Source: Rhodospirillaceae bacterium UBA6219 (GTDB lineage: Bacteria > Pseudomonadota > Alphaproteobacteria > Rhodospirillales > Magnetospirillaceae). Taken from it: a DNA stretch of 7,568 bases. Each line of letters starts with the position of its first letter. Positions within the stretch are counted from its first letter, which is position 1. Position numbers and translations under genes: made by a program. The stretch spans positions 1 to 7,568 of the forward strand of contig DISD01000015.1 in assembly GCA_002435715.1 (NCBI GenBank), given 5' to 3'. The notes under the pieces were generated by a model. It was given only the letters and a program-made list of their open reading frames with translations, ran no database searches and was not told where the DNA came from. Of the stretch, positions 6,209 through 7,568 are shown piece after piece.

Positions 6209-6675
6209 TGGTTCGTCTGATCTTCATCATCGTCGCCTTTCTGTTGATGATGGGTGGTTTGGTCGGCGGCCTTTATTTCTGGGGCATTGACCCCATTGCC
6301 AAGTTCAACCAGTTGATCGGTGCCGCCCCGGCCGACCCGACCGAGGCCGCGGCGGCCCCCAAGACCCCGCCTTCTTTCGTGGAATACGGCCTGTTGGCGG
6401 TTCCGGTGGTCGAGGACCACGAAGTCCGCCGTCAGGTCGAGATGATCCTGCGCCTGGAAGTGCCCTTCGAGAAACGGGAAATCGTCGCCCAGAATATCCC
6501 GCGTCTGCAGAACGCCTATTTGCAGGACATGATGGAATATCTGCCCATCCATTTGCGTAACGGACGTCGTCTTGATCCGTCGGCAGTGAGCACGCGTTTG
6601 CTAAAGCTGACGGAAAAGACCTTGGGGCCCGGTTATGTTAAATCGGTGATGATAGACCAGTCTTCAGTAAAATAA
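6208..6675 (+). CDS. Membrane-anchored FliL-like protein of unknown role
   Basis: The 155-residue product has one strongly hydrophobic segment at about residues 4-25, an Ala/Pro-rich linker (about 38-56, APADPTEAAAAPKTPPS) and a C-terminal domain of about 100 residues expected outside the membrane. The domain pattern (PSFVEYGLLAVPVV, then RRQVEMILRLEVP, a helical stretch NIPRLQNAYLQDMMEYL and a final TLGPGYVKSVMIDQ) resembles the periplasmic domain of FliL, the flagellar stator-associated protein, but this is recognition by eye and not secure. The GTG start shares one base with the thiL stop (TAGTG) and follows aggggga four bases upstream, so it is probably the last gene of the operon. No flagellar genes are nearby. 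The domain contains no cysteine. A generic inner-membrane protein is the alternative. Confidence 0.85.
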   Translation: MVRLIFIIVAFLLMMGGLVGGLYFWGIDPIAKFNQLIGAAPADPTEAAAAPKTPPSFVEYGLLAVPVVEDHEVRRQVEMILRLEVPFEKREIVAQNIPRLQNAYLQDMMEYLPIHLRNGRRLDPSAVSTRLLKLTEKTLGPGYVKSVMIDQSSVK

Positions 6676-6939
6676 TGCTGCGTCGCAATATTTCTTGAAT
6701 TGGTCAGCATATTTCAGCGTATTTTGCTGGTCATTTCTTGGAACCATCCTAAGGCAATAGCAGGATTGTCCTGAATCTTTCCGAAATCGACCCAAGACCC
6801 TTATGAGTCCGTTGCCAACCCATGGTTTATCTGGCAGCGTTTCAAGACTTCCGCCGTCCACTTACGGCCATGGGTATCGCCGCAAGCGTTTATAGGGACG
6901 TCGAAGTCAACTAACGCTGGGTAAGGGGATCGAACCAAC
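6676..6939 (+). promoter_or_regulatory. Intergenic region before hppA, AT-rich in its first half; probable promoter region
   Basis: This 264-base stretch holds no supported gene. Bases 6676-6780 are about 40% GC by hand count, much lower than the coding DNA around it, while the second half is about 55%. Such a step in a GC-rich genome usually marks a promoter or regulatory region, here most likely for hppA. The best sigma70-like pair I can see, TTGAAT (6695-6700) and TATTTT (6720-6725), has a 19-base spacer and only four of six matches each, so it is weak. Near-repeats atttcttgaa (6690-6699) and atttcttgga (6733-6742) lie in the AT-rich half. No T-tailed terminator hairpin for the preceding operon was found. 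Confidence 0.45.
6923..6928 (+). promoter_or_regulatory. Ribosome binding site of hppA
   Basis: AAGGGG lies 11 bases before ATG 6940. The spacing is slightly long, but no other start with a better site precedes the conserved N-terminal membrane segment. Confidence 0.55.
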
Positions 6940-7568
6940 ATGACGGATCTATTCGTATTGGCATGCGGCCTCGCGGCGCTGCTATATGGCGCGTGGGCGT
7001 TCAAAGCGGTGATGGCGACCTCGACCGGCACCGAGCGGATGCAACAAATCGCCGGTGCCATCCAAGAAGGTGCGCGTGCCTATCTCAATCGGCAATACAC
7101 CACCATCGCCATCGTCGGCGTGGTCATTTTCGTGGTTTTGTTCGCCCGTCTGGGCGCTTTCCAGGCCGCAGGCTTCCTGATCGGCTCGGTGTTGTCGGGC
7201 GTCGCCGGCTATATCGGCATGAACGTCTCGGTTCGCGCCAATGTGCGCACCACCGAAGCGGCACGCAGCGGCGGCATGCAGCCGGCGCTGGACGTGGCCT
7301 TCCGTTCGGGTGCCATCACCGGCATGCTGGTGGTCGGCCTGGGTCTGATCGGCTTGGCCGGTTATTACGCCATCTTGAAGGCGGCCGGCGTCGATCCGCG
7401 TAATCTGATGGAGGCACTGGTGGCGCTGTCCTTCGGCGCGTCGCTGATTTCCATCTTCGCCCGTCTGGGTGGCGGCATCTTCACCAAGGGCGCCGATGTG
7501 GGCGCCGATCTGGTGGGCAAGGTGGAAGCAGGTATCCCCGAGGATGACCCGCGCAACCCGGCGGTGAT
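6940..7568 (+). CDS. hppA: Membrane-bound proton-translocating pyrophosphatase, N-terminal part (3' end outside window)
   Basis: HppA couples hydrolysis of pyrophosphate to proton pumping across the inner membrane (in some bacteria across acidocalcisome-like membranes). The frame runs from ATG 6940 to the window edge, 209 codons, against roughly 700 for a full protein. Hydrophobic segments are visible at about residues 3-24, 54-70, 73-97 and 123-147. The N-terminal QEGARAYLNRQY is followed by SVRANVRT, SGAITGMLVVGLGLIG and FGASLISIFARLGGGIFTK. It then shows the pyrophosphate-binding signature DVGADLVGKVE (186-196), continuing into IPEDDPRNPAV. This matches Rhodospirillum-type H+-PPase as I recall it. 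The residue that separates potassium-dependent from potassium-independent enzymes lies beyond the window, so the subclass cannot be told. Its own promoter region upstream suggests transcription separate from the thiL operon. Confidence 0.97.
   Translation, partial: MTDLFVLACGLAALLYGAWAFKAVMATSTGTERMQQIAGAIQEGARAYLNRQYTTIAIVGVVIFVVLFARLGAFQAAGFLIGSVLSGVAGYIGMNVSVRANVRTTEAARSGGMQPALDVAFRSGAITGMLVVGLGLIGLAGYYAILKAAGVDPRNLMEALVALSFGASLISIFARLGGGIFTKGADVGADLVGKVEAGIPEDDPRNPAV

Noticed and set aside
6664..6861. Minus-strand 65-codon open frame in the intergenic region before hppA
   Set aside because: It overlaps the end of the FliL-like gene, has no recognisable domain and sits in an AT-rich region where codon bias does not resemble the neighbouring genes; a real small protein cannot be excluded but is not supported.

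Overview
This window is a GC-rich housekeeping segment from an alphaproteobacterium. It most resembles Rhodospirillales of the Magnetospirillum/Rhodospirillum kind, judged from remembered family sequences: the H+-pyrophosphatase N-terminus closely resembles Rhodospirillum HppA, lumazine synthase resembles alphaproteobacterial RibH, and the nrdR-rib-nusB-thiL order is a known proteobacterial arrangement. The genus is an inference. All supported genes lie on the plus strand, and I see no mobile element, tRNA, rRNA or CRISPR array.

Layout: the 3' part of glyA (serine hydroxymethyltransferase) ends at 899. A strong 11-12 bp hairpin fills most of the 58-bp gap before nrdR. From 958 to 6675 eight genes are packed with overlaps or gaps of at most 15 bp: nrdR, ribD, ribE (riboflavin synthase), a ribBA-like fusion, ribH, nusB, thiL and a small membrane-anchored FliL-like gene. 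Then comes a 264-bp intergenic region whose first half is clearly AT-richer than the rest. It is followed by the start of hppA (membrane proton-pumping pyrophosphatase), which runs off the right edge.

How the genes work together: RibD, RibBA-like, RibH and RibE provide the deaminase/reductase, 3,4-dihydroxy-2-butanone-4-phosphate synthase, lumazine synthase and riboflavin synthase steps of riboflavin synthesis. ThiL makes thiamine diphosphate. NrdR controls ribonucleotide reductase genes, and NusB is a transcription antitermination factor also needed for rRNA synthesis. The cluster is a cofactor and growth-related operon with likely translational coupling.

The most notable point is that the C-terminal half of the RibBA-like protein has lost all three zinc cysteines and other signature parts of GTP cyclohydrolase II. 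It therefore fits the described 'RibBX' variant, and the first committed step of the pathway must be encoded elsewhere. Four of the eight complete genes appear to use GTG or TTG starts. I do not see a novel system; the least-explained element is the FliL-like membrane protein between thiL and hppA.
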